Source of the DNA: Oscillospiraceae bacterium
Lineage (GTDB): Bacteria > Bacillota > Clostridia > Oscillospirales > Ruminococcaceae
Length of the DNA stretch: 64,000 nt
NCBI GenBank assembly: GCA_017483465.1
Contig: JAFUWN010000069.1
Span: 37,303-101,302, forward strand
Direction of reading: 5' to 3'
The position numbers and the translations under genes are program-made. This document shows positions 17,041 to 26,986 of this stretch, piece by piece; position 1 is the first letter of the stretch, and each line of letters starts with the position of its first letter. The notes beneath the pieces were generated by a model. That model did not search any database. It saw only the letters and a program-made list of their open reading frames with translations, and was not told the origin of the DNA.

Positions 17041-19656
17041 TCAGCTGTATGCCTTGATTGACTGCATAATCTTATCCATTTTATCCTGAGCTTTGGCGAG
17101 TTTAGCCTTTTCTGCTTCGATCAGCTTTTCGGGAGCTTTGGATAAAAATCCCTGATTATTCAGCTTATTGCTTAAGAAATCAATATCTTTCTGAACTTTC
17201 TGTCTTTCTTTATCGAGTCTTGCGAGTTCTTTTTCTTTATCAACAAGTTCATTCATGGGGATGAAGATTCTTGCGGCGGCTGTGACTGCTCCGGCAGAAT
17301 CCGGAATCTCAAATTTTTCACCGATTTCGATTTCAGAAGCAGAAGCTAATTTTTCAAAGAATAATCCTGCTCCGGAGAATAATTCTGTATCTTTGGTTTC
17401 GATATAGAGTTTTGCCTTGACAGACGGCGGAACATTGAGTTCTGTTCTTGTATTTCTGACTGCTTTGATCGCAGCGATGATTTTTTCAAAAGCCGTTTCT
17501 TCTGCGGAGAAGTTCAGTTTTTCATCATAAACAGGATAATCGGAGAGCATGATCATAGAACCGTCATTGACGAGCACCTGCCAGATTTCTTCCGTAATAA
17601 ACGGCATGAACGGATGCAGTAATTTCAGCATACCCTGCATTGTCCAGACAAGAACTGCCTGAGCGGATTCTTTTGCTGTTCCGCCGGCCTGAATTCTGGG
17701 CTTAGTTAATTCAATATACCAGTCGCAGAAAACGTCCCAGATGAAATCATAGAGCTTCGAGCAGGCAACACCGAGTTCAAAGGCTTCGAGATTCTGATTG
17801 ACTTCTTTTGCTAACTGATTAAATTTAGAAACGACCCATTTATCTTCCATAGTGAGATTTTCCGGCAGACCTGTGAATCTGAAATCTTCCGGCAGATTCA
17901 TCATGATAAATCTGGAAGCATTCCAGAGCTTGTTTGCGAAGTTACGGGCAGCCTTGACTTTATCATCAATATAACGCATATCATTGCCCGGAGCGTTGCC
18001 CGTTGCGAGCATGAAACGGAGTGCATCTGCACCGTACTGTGAGATTACTTCCAGAGGGTCAATGCCGTTTCCTAAAGATTTCGACATTTTCTGACCTTTG
18101 GCATCTCTGACAAGACCGTGAATCAGAACGGTATCAAACGGCACTTCTCCCATGTTTTCCATAGCGGAAAACATCATTCTGATGACCCAGAAGAAAATAA
18201 TATCATAGCCGGTTACAAGCGTATTGGTCGGATAGAAATATTTCAGTTCTTCGGTCTGTTCCGGCCAGCCTAACGTGGAAAACGGCCACAGAGCAGAGCT
18301 GAACCAGGTATCCAGTGTATCAGGGTCTTGTCTCATAGGCTTTCCGCATTTCGGACAGTTGCAGGAAATTTCTTTTGTAACGGTCATTTCATTGCAGTCA
18401 TCGCAGTAGAAAGCCGGAATCTGATGACCCCACCAGATCTGACGGGAAATACACCAGTCTTTGATATTTTCAAGCCAGTGATAATAAATTTTATCGAAAC
18501 GCTCCGGAACGAATTTTGTTTTCTTATTCTTGACAGCATCAATGGCAGGCTGAGCGAGGGGCTTCATCTTAACGAACCACTGTGTAGAAACTTTCGGTTC
18601 TACAGTAGTACCGCATCTGTAACATGTGCCGACATTGTGATTATAATCTTCTGTATAGACAAGAGCACCCTCTTCTTCGAGGTCTTTGACGATTGCTTTA
18701 CGGGCTTCATATCTGTCCATACCGGCATATTTCGGATAATCGTCATTGATTTTTGCATCGTCAGTCATAACGTTGATGACTTCAAGATGATGACGTTTGC
18801 CGACTTCAAAGTCATTCGGGTCATGAGCAGGGGTGATTTTTACGACACCTGTACCGAAATCCGTTTCAACATAGTCATCAGCGATGACGGGAATTTCTCT
18901 GTGAACCAGAGGCAGAATCAGCATTTTGCCGACTAAATGTTGATATCTCTTATCCTCCGGATTGACTGCAACAGCCGTATCACCGAGCAGAGTTTCCGGT
19001 CTTGTCGTAGCTAATTCGAGATATTCATCAGAATCTTTAAATTTATATCTTAAATGCCAGAAATGGCCTGCCTGGTCTTCATAGTTGACTTCTGCATCAG
19101 AAAGCGAAGTCAGGCATTTCGGACACCAGTTAATAATTCTCTCGCCTCTGTAGATCAGGCCTTTTTCGTAATACTTGACAAACACTTCCTTGACAGCTTT
19201 GGAACAGCCTTCGTCCATCGTGAATCTTTCTCTGTCCCAGTCGCAGGAAGAGCCTAATTTCTTGAGCTGTTCGACGATACGGCCGCCGAATTTCTCTTTC
19301 CATGCCCATGCACGTTTCATAAAGGCTTCACGGCCGATTTCTTCTTTTGTGATACCCTCTTCACGCATGGCAGCGACAATTTTCGCTTCTGTCGCAATGG
19401 CAGCATGATCGGTACCGGGGAGCCACAATGTGCAATAACCGGACATTCTTTTCCAGCGGATCAGAATATCCTGTAAAGTTTCATCAAGGGCATGACCCAT
19501 ATGCAGCTGACCTGTGATATTCGGGGGCGGAATTACGATCGTATAGGGCTTTTTTTCTCTGTCAATTTCGGCATGGAAGCAGCCGTTTTTCATCCAGTTC
19601 TGATAGATTCTGTCCTCGAATTCTTCGGGGGCATAAGTTTTTGCGAGTTCTTTCAT
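17041..19656 (-). CDS. valS: Valyl-tRNA synthetase
   Basis: An 871-residue class I aminoacyl-tRNA synthetase. Landmarks: [16 protein letters not shown] (HIGH motif), the editing domain with [36 protein letters not shown] (KMSKS motif), and a C-terminal coiled-coil arm with [16 protein letters not shown] chose ATG 19656 because GGAGG precedes it; the longer frame runs into the T-box leader. First gene of a six-gene operon and controlled by the T-box upstream. Confidence 0.97.
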   Translation of the reverse strand: MKELAKTYAPEEFEDRIYQNWMKNGCFHAEIDREKKPYTIVIPPPNITGQLHMGHALDETLQDILIRWKRMSGYCTLWLPGTDHAAIATEAKIVAAMREEGITKEEIGREAFMKRAWAWKEKFGGRIVEQLKKLGSSCDWDRERFTMDEGCSKAVKEVFVKYYEKGLIYRGERIINWCPKCLTSLSDAEVNYEDQAGHFWHLRYKFKDSDEYLELATTRPETLLGDTAVAVNPEDKRYQHLVGKMLILPLVHREIPVIADDYVETDFGTGVVKITPAHDPNDFEVGKRHHLEVINVMTDDAKINDDYPKYAGMDRYEARKAIVKDLEEEGALVYTEDYNHNVGTCYRCGTTVEPKVSTQWFVKMKPLAQPAIDAVKNKKTKFVPERFDKIYYHWLENIKDWCISRQIWWGHQIPAFYCDDCNEMTVTKEISCNCPKCGKPMRQDPDTLDTWFSSALWPFSTLGWPEQTEELKYFYPTNTLVTGYDIIFFWVIRMMFSAMENMGEVPFDTVLIHGLVRDAKGQKMSKSLGNGIDPLEVISQYGADALRFMLATGNAPGNDMRYIDDKVKAARNFANKLWNASRFIMMNLPEDFRFTGLPENLTMEDKWVVSKFNQLAKEVNQNLEAFELGVACSKLYDFIWDVFCDWYIELTKPRIQAGGTAKESAQAVLVWTMQGMLKLLHPFMPFITEEIWQVLVNDGSMIMLSDYPVYDEKLNFSAEETAFEKIIAAIKAVRNTRTELNVPPSVKAKLYIETKDTELFSGAGLFFEKLASASEIEIGEKFEIPDSAGAVTAAARIFIPMNELVDKEKELARLDKERQKVQKDIDFLSNKLNNQGFLSKAPEKLIEAEKAKLAKAQDKMDKIMQSIKAYS

Positions 19657-19689
19657 AAAATAAATACTCCTCCTGATTTTCTTGATTCC

Positions 19690-19952
19690 GGACAATAGAA
19701 AAACGCCCTGAAAAAATTTTTCAGGGCGAACAGATTTTGTCCGTGTTACCACCTGAATTCAGATAATAAAAACTATCTGCACTCAACTACCCGATAACGG
19801 GAGTACCCGTCAGGAACTAATTTATAAAAATTATATTTCATCCCTGAAGCTCCGGAGCTACCTTCGGCCATTCTGCATACGTCCTTTCAGCAGCCGGACG
19901 CTCTCTGCAATGCAGGAAACAGCTTACTCCTCTCTTTCACAGCCTTTGATAA
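19690..19952 (-). ncRNA. T-box leader of valS
   Basis: The minus-strand leader of about 260 bases carries the T-box sequence AGGTGGTAACACGG (plus-strand 19741-19754), followed by a strong terminator hairpin at 19704-19728, the standard antiterminator/terminator arrangement. Upstream pairings of stem I are visible, with AGTA-type motif near the start. GAAGGTAGC (19857-19865) contains GTA, a plausible valine specifier codon. It would let uncharged tRNA-Val switch on valS. Confidence 0.9.
19698..19728 (-). terminator. T-box terminator hairpin
   Basis: CGCCCTGAAAAA / TTTTTCAGGGCG on the minus strand, followed by GTTTTTC. Competes with the antiterminator. Confidence 0.88.
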
Positions 19953-19959
19953 TATATTT

Positions 19960-19988
19960 ATTATATCGCATTGCACAGAATTTGTCAA
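19960..19988 (-). promoter_or_regulatory. Sigma-A promoter of T-box-valS operon
   Basis: Minus strand TTGACA (19983-19988), 17-base spacer, TATAAT (19960-19965). Full consensus. Confidence 0.9.
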
Positions 19989-20008
19989 GAGAAAAATCAA
20001 ATAAATTC

Positions 20009-20037
20009 TTGACAGCATTTTCAAAGCCTGTTATAAT
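20009..20037 (+). promoter_or_regulatory. Sigma-A promoter of the 20072 gene
   Basis: TTGACA (20009-20014), 17-base spacer, TATAAT (20032-20037). Divergent from the valS promoter, 20 bases away. The 415-base gap between the two genes holds only the T-box leader and these two promoters. Confidence 0.9.
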
Positions 20038-20071
20038 AAAATTAAGATATTTCTGAATGGAGTGAATTTTC

Positions 20072-21178
20072 ATGAATCGAATCAAAAGCAAAACAATCGG
20101 GATTGCTTTCGGCATTATTCTGCTGATCATTCTTCTGGTTGTTCTGATTTATAAAGCCATCGAGGGCAGTGCCCCTGTTTCCATACCGCCTGTATATGTC
20201 ACCGATTCTGCCGATATTACTGACGGTGACATCCGCACGGATGTTGTTCTTTGTTTTCAGTTTAAAGATGATGCAAAATATCTGCTCAATCTTTCTTATC
20301 AGAAATCTACAGGCTGGCTGGATGATTATTCGGCCGAACCTTTCGAAGCTTATGACATCCGGCCCGGAGATTTTGCAGAAATGACCTATCAGGCTGAATA
20401 TTCTGTCGGCGGTGAAGACGGTCATAATCAATGGATTAAAGAATTAGGCGATTTTAAACAGATTTATGCGATTGAAGCACTTTCTAAGCGAAATCTGACA
20501 TCTGTTTCCGATATCTGGCATACTGTCAGAGAAGCCGATTCTTATCCTGTCCGGATTTATCAGAATCCTTATGCCGATTTTGTTATGATTCCGGCAGATG
20601 AGAAATATAAACTATTCCTGCCCGATCAGGATAAAGCCGTCAATTTTGACGAATACAGACAGATTACCAAAGATCTGTCAATCAACGGTGAAACCAAAAC
20701 GCTCCGGATATGGGTGCTCTGTAATTCTTCTGTCTCTGATGAGGAAATTTTTAATGCTCTCTATACAGCCGATGTTACGGAAAATCCTGATATTTTCTTT
20801 GTCGGCTATGATTCGCCTTATCCGTTCTCTTTCACGGCCAACGGCATGGAGCAGAACTGTTTATATCATGCCCGGAAATTTGTAATTTCAAAAGATTCTC
20901 CGGAATCCTGTGCTTATCATTTTATGGCTCAGGAGCTGGAAAATCCGGAAGTATTCACGACTCTGCCGGAAGAGATTCAGCAGGAATTAATCACCGGCTG
21001 GAATCATGCAGATGATGTTCTGCTGTTCGGAGGGAATTATGACGAATCATCAGAACTGACTTTCAATGACAATAATCAGCTTGCTTTAATGCCGGGAAAT
21101 GAAGAAGCTTCCGGCTATGTGCTGATTTATCTGGAATCCGGCTTTTTTGAGAATATCTGCTCGAAAATTGCAGAATAA
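20072..21178 (+). CDS. Membrane-anchored extracellular protein of unknown function
   Basis: A 368-residue protein with one N-terminal membrane anchor (~8-30) and a large extracellular part. I do not recognise a family, but it is a distant paralogue of the protein at 21513-22487: both have DAKYLLNL/DDYLLNL, GDFAEMT/GNFAEIT, EALSKR/EALAKR and the pair RIYQNPYADFVMIP / QIYQNQEADFVMFP in the same order. Start ATG 20072 with GAATGGAGTG upstream. The three genes 20072, 21200 and 21513 are probably one transcript. Confidence 0.7.
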   Translation: MNRIKSKTIGIAFGIILLIILLVVLIYKAIEGSAPVSIPPVYVTDSADITDGDIRTDVVLCFQFKDDAKYLLNLSYQKSTGWLDDYSAEPFEAYDIRPGDFAEMTYQAEYSVGGEDGHNQWIKELGDFKQIYAIEALSKRNLTSVSDIWHTVREADSYPVRIYQNPYADFVMIPADEKYKLFLPDQDKAVNFDEYRQITKDLSINGETKTLRIWVLCNSSVSDEEIFNALYTADVTENPDIFFVGYDSPYPFSFTANGMEQNCLYHARKFVISKDSPESCAYHFMAQELENPEVFTTLPEEIQQELITGWNHADDVLLFGGNYDESSELTFNDNNQLALMPGNEEASGYVLIYLESGFFENICSKIAE

Positions 21179-21199
21179 TAGCTATGAGGTGAATATTTT

Positions 21200-21415
21200 A
21201 TGATTTTAAATCTTGATCAGATTATTAATTTAAAAAATCAGCTTTCTGAAAATTTTAAAATCACTCTGCATCTGCATGATGCCTGCGGAAGTCAGTCTTT
21301 CTCGTTTGATATGCCCGTCAGCGATGAGATTCAGAAATATATCTCTGATTATATTCAGAATCTCGGCGGAAATGTGCAGTTTTCTCAGTCCGGTATGCAG
21401 TTTATTGTAAAATGA
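21200..21415 (+). CDS. Small 71-residue protein (possibly RDAC-type family)
   Basis: A 71-residue soluble protein with the segment LHLHDACGSQSFSFD and a C-terminal GGNVQFSQSGMQFIVK. It is reminiscent of a small protein family seen in related Firmicutes (RDAC-type), but this is from memory of the motif only. AGGTG precedes ATG 21200. It sits between two related secreted proteins and could be a cytosolic partner or independent. Confidence 0.55.
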   Translation: MILNLDQIINLKNQLSENFKITLHLHDACGSQSFSFDMPVSDEIQKYISDYIQNLGGNVQFSQSGMQFIVK

Positions 21416-21427
21416 TACAGAAATATC

Positions 21428-21464
21428 TCTGAATTTTTATGCAAAATTTCCCATAAAATTCAGA
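21428..21464 (+). terminator. Hairpin between 21200 and 21513 genes
   Basis: TCTGAATTTTTATG pairs with CATAAAATTCAGA with one bulged T and a 10-base loop. No good T run follows, so it may be an attenuator or RNA-stabilising hairpin rather than a full terminator. Confidence 0.45.
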
Positions 21465-21512
21465 TTCTTAAAACGTATCATCATAAAAGCAATCTGAAAG
21501 GGGAAATTTCTC

Positions 21513-22487
21513 ATGAAAAAAAGAAATCTTATTATCACAGCTGTCTGCGGAATCTTAGCAGTTTCGGCAGTATTCGGTGTGAATGCCTATGCACAGCAGC
21601 AGAGAAAATATCTTATGCCTGCATGCACTTCCGAAAATACATTCGAGGATATGACGGCTGTGATCGCTTATTGTTCAGGCAATCATGGAGATGATTATCT
21701 CCTGAATCTGGCAGATAATGAATTTGTCGGCCGTCCGGATACGTACCAGATCAGCAGACAGGCAGAAAAACAGCTTGAAAAATCCGGTATCCAAGCCGGA
21801 AATTTCGCTGAAATCACTTTTTCCGGCTGTGCAATTATCGGCTGTGCCGGAACAAGCGTAACAGTCAATGAAATTTCATCTTGTCAGAAGCTCGCTCCGA
21901 CAGAGGCTCTTGCCAAGCGGACACATGAATTGATTCCGTCAAATCCGGCTTTTACAGAACAAGTTCAGATTCAGATCTATCAGAATCAAGAGGCTGATTT
22001 TGTGATGTTTCCGGTAAAAAATCAAATTTATGCCTATACGCCCGATTCTGATGAAGTCCTGATTTTTCAGGATGTTCCGGAAACTCTGCAATATTTTAAT
22101 ATTAACATTCCTGAACCTACTGACCCTGAACTGACTTGCCCTTATACGATAGAGGCTCATTATTTCAAATCCGAACATAAGCAGAACATGAAACAACGCT
22201 ATTCTTCTCTGCTGAATCCGGAGGAATATCAGAGAGATAAAAATTCTATGCCGCAGGAATTACAAGATTTTATCGAATCAACCTGGAACGGCTCTGACGG
22301 TATGTTCATCATGGAACGCAATTCTGATTTTGATCTGACGGATGAAGCAACGATCTATTACCCTCATGATTACAGCGGATTGTTTAACTGCTGGGAAGGC
22401 CACGGAAATCCCGTCGATTATGCCGTTTTGTATATTCCTGCTGATGAGTTCAAAATCATGGAGGACAGATTTTATGGAAGAAATTAA
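21513..22487 (+). CDS. Secreted protein of unknown function, paralogue of 20072 gene
   Basis: A 324-residue protein with a signal peptide (residues ~1-28, ending VNAYAQQ). The mature part shares an ordered set of short motifs with the product of 20072-21178 (see there), so the two arose by duplication. It has four to six cysteines in the middle (CAIIGCAGTS, SCQKLAP) not seen in the paralogue. ATG 21513 follows AAAGGGG. No catalytic motif recognised. Confidence 0.68.
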   Translation: MKKRNLIITAVCGILAVSAVFGVNAYAQQQRKYLMPACTSENTFEDMTAVIAYCSGNHGDDYLLNLADNEFVGRPDTYQISRQAEKQLEKSGIQAGNFAEITFSGCAIIGCAGTSVTVNEISSCQKLAPTEALAKRTHELIPSNPAFTEQVQIQIYQNQEADFVMFPVKNQIYAYTPDSDEVLIFQDVPETLQYFNINIPEPTDPELTCPYTIEAHYFKSEHKQNMKQRYSSLLNPEEYQRDKNSMPQELQDFIESTWNGSDGMFIMERNSDFDLTDEATIYYPHDYSGLFNCWEGHGNPVDYAVLYIPADEFKIMEDRFYGRN

Positions 22488-22525
22488 GAAGAAGCTTCAT
22501 GATCATAACAGACAATGGATTTATT

Positions 22526-22543
22526 GCGGATTAAAAAATCCGC
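22526..22543 (+). terminator. Short hairpin ahead of glyS promoter
   Basis: GCGGATT-AAAA-AATCCGC, 7-base stem directly before the glyS -35 box. Weak T run; may end the upstream transcript or act as an operator. Confidence 0.35.
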
Positions 22544-22545
22544 TC

Positions 22546-22574
22546 TTGACAATTGATTTCTGATATAGTATAAT
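22546..22574 (+). promoter_or_regulatory. Sigma-A promoter of glyS
   Basis: TTGACA (22546-22551), 17-base spacer, TATAAT (22569-22574). The leader is only ~50 bases, too short for a T-box. Confidence 0.9.
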
Positions 22575-22631
22575 AATAACAGATCCGTCACATGCCGGTG
22601 CCGGAAAATCTAAGAAAGAAGTGATTCAAAA

Positions 22632-24020
22632 ATGCTGAAGAACAGCGAAAAAAACATGGATAAAATCGTCAATCTCTGTAAAGGCAGGGGGTTTGTCTAT
22701 GCAGGTTCTGAAATTTACGGAGGTCTTGCTAATACATGGGATTACGGCCCTCTTGGTGTGGAACTCAAAAATAATATCAAAAATGCATGGAGAAAAAAAT
22801 TCATTCAGGAATGCCCCTATAACGTAGGCCTCGACAGTGCCATTTTAATGAATCCTGAAACATGGGTAGCCTCCGGACATCTGGGCGGATTCTCTGATCC
22901 GCTGATGGACTGTAAAGCCTGTAAAACCCGTCACAGAGCCGATAATCTGATTGAAGACTTTGACGGTACGAATCCGGCAGGCTGGAGCAATCAGCAGCTG
23001 ATGGATTATATCCGTGAAAAACAGATTCCCTGTCCGAAATGCGGTAAGCATGATTTTACTGACATCCGTCAGTTTAATCTGATGTTCAAGACATTCCAGG
23101 GTGTCACAGAAGATACAAAATCTGAATTATATCTCCGTCCGGAAACTGCTCAGGGTATTTTTGTCAATTTCCAGAATATCCAGAGAACGACCAGAAAGAA
23201 AGTTCCGTTCGGTGTAGCACAGATCGGTAAATCTTTCAGAAATGAAATTACTCCCGGTAATTTTATTTTCCGTGTGCGTGAGTTTGAACAGATGGAACTC
23301 GAATTTTTCTGCAAACCCGGTACTGATCTGGAATGGTTCCAGTACTGGAGAGGCTATTGTAAAGATTTCCTGCTTGGCTTAGGCATCAAAGAAGAAAATC
23401 TCCGTCTGAGAGATCACAGTGCAGAAGAATTATGCTTCTATTCCAAAGCAACAACTGACTTTGAATATTTATTCCCGTTCGGCTGGGGCGAACTCTGGGG
23501 CGTTGCTGACAGAACAGATTATGATCTGACACAGCATCAGAATCATTCCGGCAAGTCTATGGAATATTTCGACCCGGAAGATAATTCCAAATATATTCCG
23601 TATGTGATTGAACCGTCTCTCGGTGTGGAACGTCTGTTCCTGAGCATTCTCACAGAAGCTTATGATGAAGAAGTTCTGGATGCTGAAAAAAATGATGTCC
23701 GTACCGTGATGCATCTGCATCCGGCATTAGCACCGTTTAAAGCCGCTGTTCTGCCGCTGTCGAAGAAGCTTTCTGACGAAGCAAGAGAAATCTTCACGAA
23801 TCTCTCTAAGAAATTCTTAGTAGATTTTGATGATGTCGGTGCCATCGGCAGAAGATACCGCCGTCAGGATGAAATCGGCACACCGTTCTGCATTACTTAT
23901 GATTTCGATACGAAAGAAAAAGATCAGTGTGTAACTGTCCGTGATCGTGATACAATGGAACAGGTGCGTATGCCGATCATAGAACTTGAAACATATCTCG
24001 AAGAAAAACTTGCTTATTAA
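22632..24020 (+). CDS. glyS: Glycyl-tRNA synthetase (dimeric, single-chain type)
   Basis: A 462-residue class II synthetase of the alpha2 (GlyQS/eukaryote-like) type that charges tRNA-Gly. Landmarks: [20 protein letters not shown], a zinc-binding pair CKAC and [23 protein letters not shown] (motif 2 region), [31 protein letters not shown] (motif 3) and a C-terminal anticodon-binding domain. Start ATG 22632 follows AGAAAGAAGTG. Monocistronic between its own promoter and terminator. Confidence 0.97.
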   Translation: MLKNSEKNMDKIVNLCKGRGFVYAGSEIYGGLANTWDYGPLGVELKNNIKNAWRKKFIQECPYNVGLDSAILMNPETWVASGHLGGFSDPLMDCKACKTRHRADNLIEDFDGTNPAGWSNQQLMDYIREKQIPCPKCGKHDFTDIRQFNLMFKTFQGVTEDTKSELYLRPETAQGIFVNFQNIQRTTRKKVPFGVAQIGKSFRNEITPGNFIFRVREFEQMELEFFCKPGTDLEWFQYWRGYCKDFLLGLGIKEENLRLRDHSAEELCFYSKATTDFEYLFPFGWGELWGVADRTDYDLTQHQNHSGKSMEYFDPEDNSKYIPYVIEPSLGVERLFLSILTEAYDEEVLDAEKNDVRTVMHLHPALAPFKAAVLPLSKKLSDEAREIFTNLSKKFLVDFDDVGAIGRRYRRQDEIGTPFCITYDFDTKEKDQCVTVRDRDTMEQVRMPIIELETYLEEKLAY

Positions 24021-24038
24021 TCAATTAATTTTATCATG

Positions 24039-24073
24039 AAAAGTCCCCTGCCGGAATCCGGCAGGGGCTTTTC
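24039..24073 (+). terminator. Terminator after glyS
   Basis: AAAAGTCCCCTGCCGG / CCGGCAGGGGCTTTT, a long GC-rich stem with a T run; the A run on the other side would also serve the convergent pectate lyase gene. Confidence 0.9.
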
Positions 24074-24102
24074 TGAATATGGGAGACAGAGAAGAATTGA
24101 TT

Positions 24103-26817
24103 TTATGCATTGAGATTCAGCAGTCCGACAATATGTTTCATGATCATCAGAGAATCTGTAGAAGTCGGCGTACCATCACCATCGACATCCGCATTTTTAC
24201 GGCCCTGTTCTGACAGGGATTCTTTACCGAGGATGGCTTTATTCAGTGTGATAACATCAAGAATATTAATCACGTTATTGCCGTCAGCATCGCCGAGGAG
24301 CATTTCTGCAACAGGTTCTGTTTGTGATTCTGTTTCAGGCGGAAGTGTTTCTGTAGATTCTTCGTATGTTTCTGTTTCAGTGGGAACTGTTTCTGTTTCG
24401 GTCTCTGTGGGAACAGTTTCTGTTTCAGCAGTTTCTGTCTGTGTTTCGGTTTCAGATTCTGTTTCTGTCGGGTCTATATGACTGAACTCACGCAGAAAAA
24501 CAGTATAATTCACGCAATAAGCAGACTGTCCGTTAGAACCGAATGTAATAGTTTCACCAGAAGCAAAATTCTGCTGATAGATCACAAAAGTCACATCATT
24601 AGAAGATTTCGCTGTCAGATCTGTTTTTGTCCAGTCTGTCAGGAATGCAGGAGTATTCTCAACTCTGGAATCGACAGCTACATAAACTGTAATATCTTTG
24701 ACAGGAACAGCTGTAGCAGCAATATCACCTGTATAATTTTTAGAATCGCAGGCTGTCAGAATCTGTTCTGCACCGTTCAAAGCTTCCGGAAGTTCTGTAA
24801 ATGTGAAATCTCTGTCGCCGAATACGAAAGAACCAACTCCGGCATTTTCAGCAAATTTCCAGTCAGAACCGTTTTCCGTATCGCTGACAAGCAGATTTTC
24901 TGCTAAGATACCATTCACCGGAACGGCTTCTTTATCGAATTTGAACCAGTTCATATTGACAAGATAGCCCTCTCCGCCTGTGAACTTGATATATAAATTA
25001 TGCTTGCCTGTGATTGCCGGAATATTGAATGTGACTGTTTCCCATTTGGAGAAGCTTCCTGTTCCGGCATAGGAAATCTTTGCGGCAGGTGTATCTAAAC
25101 TGTCAAGATATAATTCAATTCCTGCGGCATTGCCGGATAATCTTGCAGTAAAGCTTTTTGCACCGTCCTCGAAATCAAGCCGCTTATACATGAGATAATC
25201 GCCGTTCTCGACAAAGCCGATATTCTGATTTCCGGACTCATCGGAAGTATCTTCGGTTCTGATACCCTCCTGAGCGGAGAAATCTTCTGCTTCGATCTGT
25301 TCAAAAGGCGAATTGTATTCCAGTGAACCGGTTTCCGGAGAAAGTTCTACAACACCTTCAGGGAATGCATTGACAGTCAGGTCATTGATATAATATTCAA
25401 TATTAGTATAGCCTAATCCGCAGTAGTCGCCGTTGATATCAGTCGGATCGTTCGGATTCAGGCCTCTGAGTTCTTCCCATTCGTCATCCATGCCGTCATT
25501 ATCGTTATCAGTAATTTCTTTTGTTGTCACAGCTGACGGATAAGTATATGTCACACCGCATTCGATATGATATTTATCAAGATTTGTCTGAGAAGAATCA
25601 TAAGCAGATGTACCGCTGCAAGAGCCTGTACCATTTGCAGTTTCATAAGCACACTGCTGATCAATCGCAGTTCTTTTATCGGAAGAAATACCGTTTCCGG
25701 CAAAGCTGATCACATGCTGGTAAGAATCAGCAGCACTCTCACAGGTAGATGCTGTTGAAACATCCTCGCCGTTGAGAGTCGTCTGGAACGGAGATGCACT
25801 GTATAAATCATCTTTTGTGATACCGATCGCTTCTTTTACAGTCACACCTGACCAGTTATCATTTGTGATACTGTTCAGACTGCCGTCCTGCATGATCATC
25901 TGATTGCCTGCACAGTAGACTTTGAAATTTTCCGGTTTCGTGCCGCTGTCGACATACATCCAGTGATAGCCGCCTGTGGTACTGTTTCCGGCTTTGAGGG
26001 TATTATTGACATAGTTCAGATGGCCGATTGTACCGTAAGCAGTCTGATACCCCCAGTCATAAATAATATTATTCGTGAAGTCAGCGGTCTGCTGCCCTTC
26101 GACTTTGCCCCGGAAGTTTCTGGAAACGTTATGAATAATCAGGTTATGATCAAAAGTCAGATAGCCTTTGCCCATCATGATTCCGAAACCGTGCAGACCT
26201 TTGGAATGTCCGCCCCAGGAATCGGCAGGGCCTAAAACAGAGTACTGTACTGTATAATACTGGTTATTAGAATACAAGCCCCATTGTTCGTCAGTTGTCC
26301 AGCCCATAGAGCAATGGTCAATAATGGAATTGGAACCCTTTGCACCGCCCCATGCATCATTGCCGGAACTGGTAGAAGCATACGGCCCCGGACGGGAACT
26401 GATAAAACGGCAGATAATATTATCACCGCTCATACCCATTTTATAATTTTTGAGCGTAATGCCGGAACCGCCGGGGGCAGTCTGTCCGGCGATGGTGATA
26501 TTACTCTGACAGAGAATATTGCTTTTTAATTCGATTGTACCACTGACATCAAAAACGACAATTCTGCCGGATTTGCTGACGGCATCACGAAATGAGCCTG
26601 TACCGGAGTCGTTCAGATTAGTAACATGATAGACTTCTCCGCCACGGCCGCCGGTTGCATATTTACCTGCACCGACTGCACCGGGGAAAGCGATCAGATT
26701 TCCGGCGGCTTCTGCTTTCTGAGGGCTTTCTAAAGACAGGCCTGCCATCGGCATGACACTGAGCAGAGCCGCACAGAAAGCAGCAAGATTTTTTCTGAGT
26801 TTTGTTTTTTTCATCAT
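24103..26817 (-). CDS. Secreted dockerin-bearing pectate lyase (PL1) with CBM6-like module
   Basis: A 904-residue multi-domain enzyme. A signal peptide (1-~38, ending AEAAG) is followed by a right-handed beta-helix PL1 pectate lyase region (~39-470, with GGRGGEVYHVTNLNDSG, TIAGQTAPGGSGITLK and IIDHCSMGWTTDEQ), a CBM6-like module (~505-640, EQIEAEDFSAQEGI), a second beta-rich module (~650-790), a Thr/Glu-rich linker built of repeated TETET units (~795-840) and a C-terminal dockerin with two calcium loops (GDADGNNVINILD, DVDGDGTPTSTD). It should cleave polygalacturonan and dock onto a cohesin scaffold. GGAGG precedes the two adjacent ATGs. It has its own promoter. Confidence 0.93.
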   Translation of the reverse strand: MMKKTKLRKNLAAFCAALLSVMPMAGLSLESPQKAEAAGNLIAFPGAVGAGKYATGGRGGEVYHVTNLNDSGTGSFRDAVSKSGRIVVFDVSGTIELKSNILCQSNITIAGQTAPGGSGITLKNYKMGMSGDNIICRFISSRPGPYASTSSGNDAWGGAKGSNSIIDHCSMGWTTDEQWGLYSNNQYYTVQYSVLGPADSWGGHSKGLHGFGIMMGKGYLTFDHNLIIHNVSRNFRGKVEGQQTADFTNNIIYDWGYQTAYGTIGHLNYVNNTLKAGNSTTGGYHWMYVDSGTKPENFKVYCAGNQMIMQDGSLNSITNDNWSGVTVKEAIGITKDDLYSASPFQTTLNGEDVSTASTCESAADSYQHVISFAGNGISSDKRTAIDQQCAYETANGTGSCSGTSAYDSSQTNLDKYHIECGVTYTYPSAVTTKEITDNDNDGMDDEWEELRGLNPNDPTDINGDYCGLGYTNIEYYINDLTVNAFPEGVVELSPETGSLEYNSPFEQIEAEDFSAQEGIRTEDTSDESGNQNIGFVENGDYLMYKRLDFEDGAKSFTARLSGNAAGIELYLDSLDTPAAKISYAGTGSFSKWETVTFNIPAITGKHNLYIKFTGGEGYLVNMNWFKFDKEAVPVNGILAENLLVSDTENGSDWKFAENAGVGSFVFGDRDFTFTELPEALNGAEQILTACDSKNYTGDIAATAVPVKDITVYVAVDSRVENTPAFLTDWTKTDLTAKSSNDVTFVIYQQNFASGETITFGSNGQSAYCVNYTVFLREFSHIDPTETESETETQTETAETETVPTETETETVPTETETYEESTETLPPETESQTEPVAEMLLGDADGNNVINILDVITLNKAILGKESLSEQGRKNADVDGDGTPTSTDSLMIMKHIVGLLNLNA
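24315..24478 (-). repeat. Degenerate tandem repeat coding the Thr/Glu linker
   Basis: Repeated units close to ACTGAAACAGAAAC (minus strand) encode the TETET-type linker of the pectate lyase. Similar linkers join catalytic modules to dockerins. Confidence 0.75.
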
Positions 26818-26873
26818 AGCGAGTCATTCCTCCCAAATTATTTATTTTCTGTGAATAAATTTTATCTCTTTTT

Positions 26874-26902
26874 ATTCTATCATATTTTGTTCAGAAATGC
26901 AA
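26874..26902 (-). promoter_or_regulatory. Sigma-A promoter of pectate lyase gene
   Basis: Minus strand TTGCAT (26897-26902), 17-base spacer, TAGAAT (26874-26879). Confidence 0.7.
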
Positions 26903-26944
26903 TTGCAATTCTGACTTTTTTTATTGCATTTTTTATCCTGCCTG

Positions 26945-26980
26945 TGATAAAAAAAGTTTCCGTCATCAGACGGAAACTGA
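26945..26980 (-). terminator. Terminator after rhomboid-like gene
   Basis: AGTTTCCGTC / GACGGAAACT with a 4-base loop, followed on the minus strand by TTTTTTT. Confidence 0.88.
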
Positions 26981-26986
26981 AAAGCT

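Noticed and set aside
22474-22563. Short frame after the 21513 gene
   Set aside because: It overlaps the gene end and the glyS promoter and has no ribosome binding site.
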